Both the position numbers and the translations under genes were made by a program. This document shows, piece by piece, positions 60,186 through 60,463 of a DNA stretch of 60,463 nt (its first letter is position 1; each line of letters starts with the position of its first letter). Origin of the DNA: a virus; IMG/VR virus record IMGVR_UViG_3300030450_002177, positions 1 to 60,463 of that record; one strand, written 5' to 3'. Under the pieces are notes generated by a model. The model saw only the letters and a list, made by a program, of their open reading frames with translations, did not search any database and was not told the DNA's origin.

Positions 60186-60320
60186 ATGGTTAGAGTTATG
60201 AATTATTTAGAAAGACACAGTATTAGTGTTGCCATGATAAACATGGTAGCTAGTATTTATATAGCTGAAGCAGTAATCAACTTTGTTGCTTACATATTAA
60301 AAATAGTGGGGGTAGCGTAA
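60186..60320 (+). CDS. Small membrane protein, 44 aa
   Basis: ATG behind AAGGGGG. One hydrophobic helix (MVASIYIAEAVINFVAYILKIV, about 20-41). First gene after promoter copy C. Unknown role. Confidence 0.5.
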   Translation: MVRVMNYLERHSISVAMINMVASIYIAEAVINFVAYILKIVGVA

Positions 60321-60463
60321 TGGGAACTACAGTAGATTTTATTAGAAGTAAGGATAGACCAAACCCTGTAAAGGTGGCAGAGAAATCTTTAAATAGAGTG
60401 GAAGGCTGGAAGGTTTTAGCCAGCAATAAAGAGTATGTTGGTAAAGACTTTGGTTTTTATCAG
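60320..60463 (+). CDS. Hypothetical protein, 5' part cut by the window end
   Basis: ATG in a TAATG overlap; 48 codons to the last base with no stop. Continues in frame at base 1. Begins MGTTVDFIRSKDRPNPVKV. Confidence 0.75.
   Translation, partial: MGTTVDFIRSKDRPNPVKVAEKSLNRVEGWKVLASNKEYVGKDFGFYQ

Noticed and set aside
1-60463. tRNA or rRNA genes
   Set aside because: No cloverleaf or rRNA-like stretch was recognised by eye; a tRNAscan run would settle it.

Overview
The window looks like one complete, circularly permuted genome of a tailed dsDNA phage, probably a marine podovirus with P22-type head and portal architecture. It is AT-rich and densely packed with short overlapping ORFs. Its fibre, head and cargo proteins resemble those of uncultured marine phages (family recollection, no search run). 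Circularity is supported internally: the gene cut at the right end (60320-60463) continues in frame into the ORF that opens at base 1. The host cannot be named from the sequence.

Layout. (1) 60.1-1.55 kb: early small genes on the plus strand. (2) 1.58-2.29 kb: a 2OG-Fe(II) oxygenase. (3) 4.85-2.28 kb, leftward: an SSB-like protein, a DUF3310 protein, a 2OG oxygenase and a RecE/Cas4-type exonuclease. (4) 4.94-9.61 kb: Toprim/VapE-type primase-helicase, a TET-associated-type glycosyltransferase, small membrane and zinc proteins, and a TerS. No DNA polymerase gene is visible, so host polymerase is probably used. (5) 9.98-14.74 kb: Holliday-junction-type nuclease, two large cargo-like proteins and a P4H-like oxygenase. 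(6) 20.0-14.7 kb, leftward: small early genes, including a ribbon-helix-helix/integrase-arm fusion. (7) 20.1-22.1 kb: metallopeptidase and a small serine recombinase, with a perfect parS palindrome between them. (8) 22.1-28.8 kb: a cargo-like protein with a RelA/SpoT-like domain, two repeat-built fibres (one with an S74 chaperone domain) and a second copy of the 2OG oxygenase. (9) 28.8-35.2 kb: lysis and surface region (holin-like proteins, secreted NIDO-like protein, spanins, nuclease, lysozyme). (10) 35.2-43.4 kb: TerL, portal, GroES-like protein, scaffold, major capsid. (11) 43.5-45.9 kb: an early-type cassette with its own promoter and terminators, carrying the second parS. (12) 46-59.6 kb: head-tail connector, tail and internal virion proteins. 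(13) 60.0-59.6 kb, leftward: RHH regulator and partner.

Most notable: two perfect copies of the bacterial chromosomal parS palindrome with no recognisable ParB; a family of near-identical sigma70 promoters plus leaders controlling dispersed early cassettes; four promoters whose -10 box lies exactly 6 nt before the start codon, implying leaderless mRNAs, in front of an oxygenase, a nuclease operon and two large cargo-like proteins; and a set of unrelated large proteins sharing a short [FY]AxGGxV motif. Together these suggest a phage that may be maintained as a plasmid-like prophage using host ParAB, and that may deliver tagged effector proteins. Both ideas are inference.
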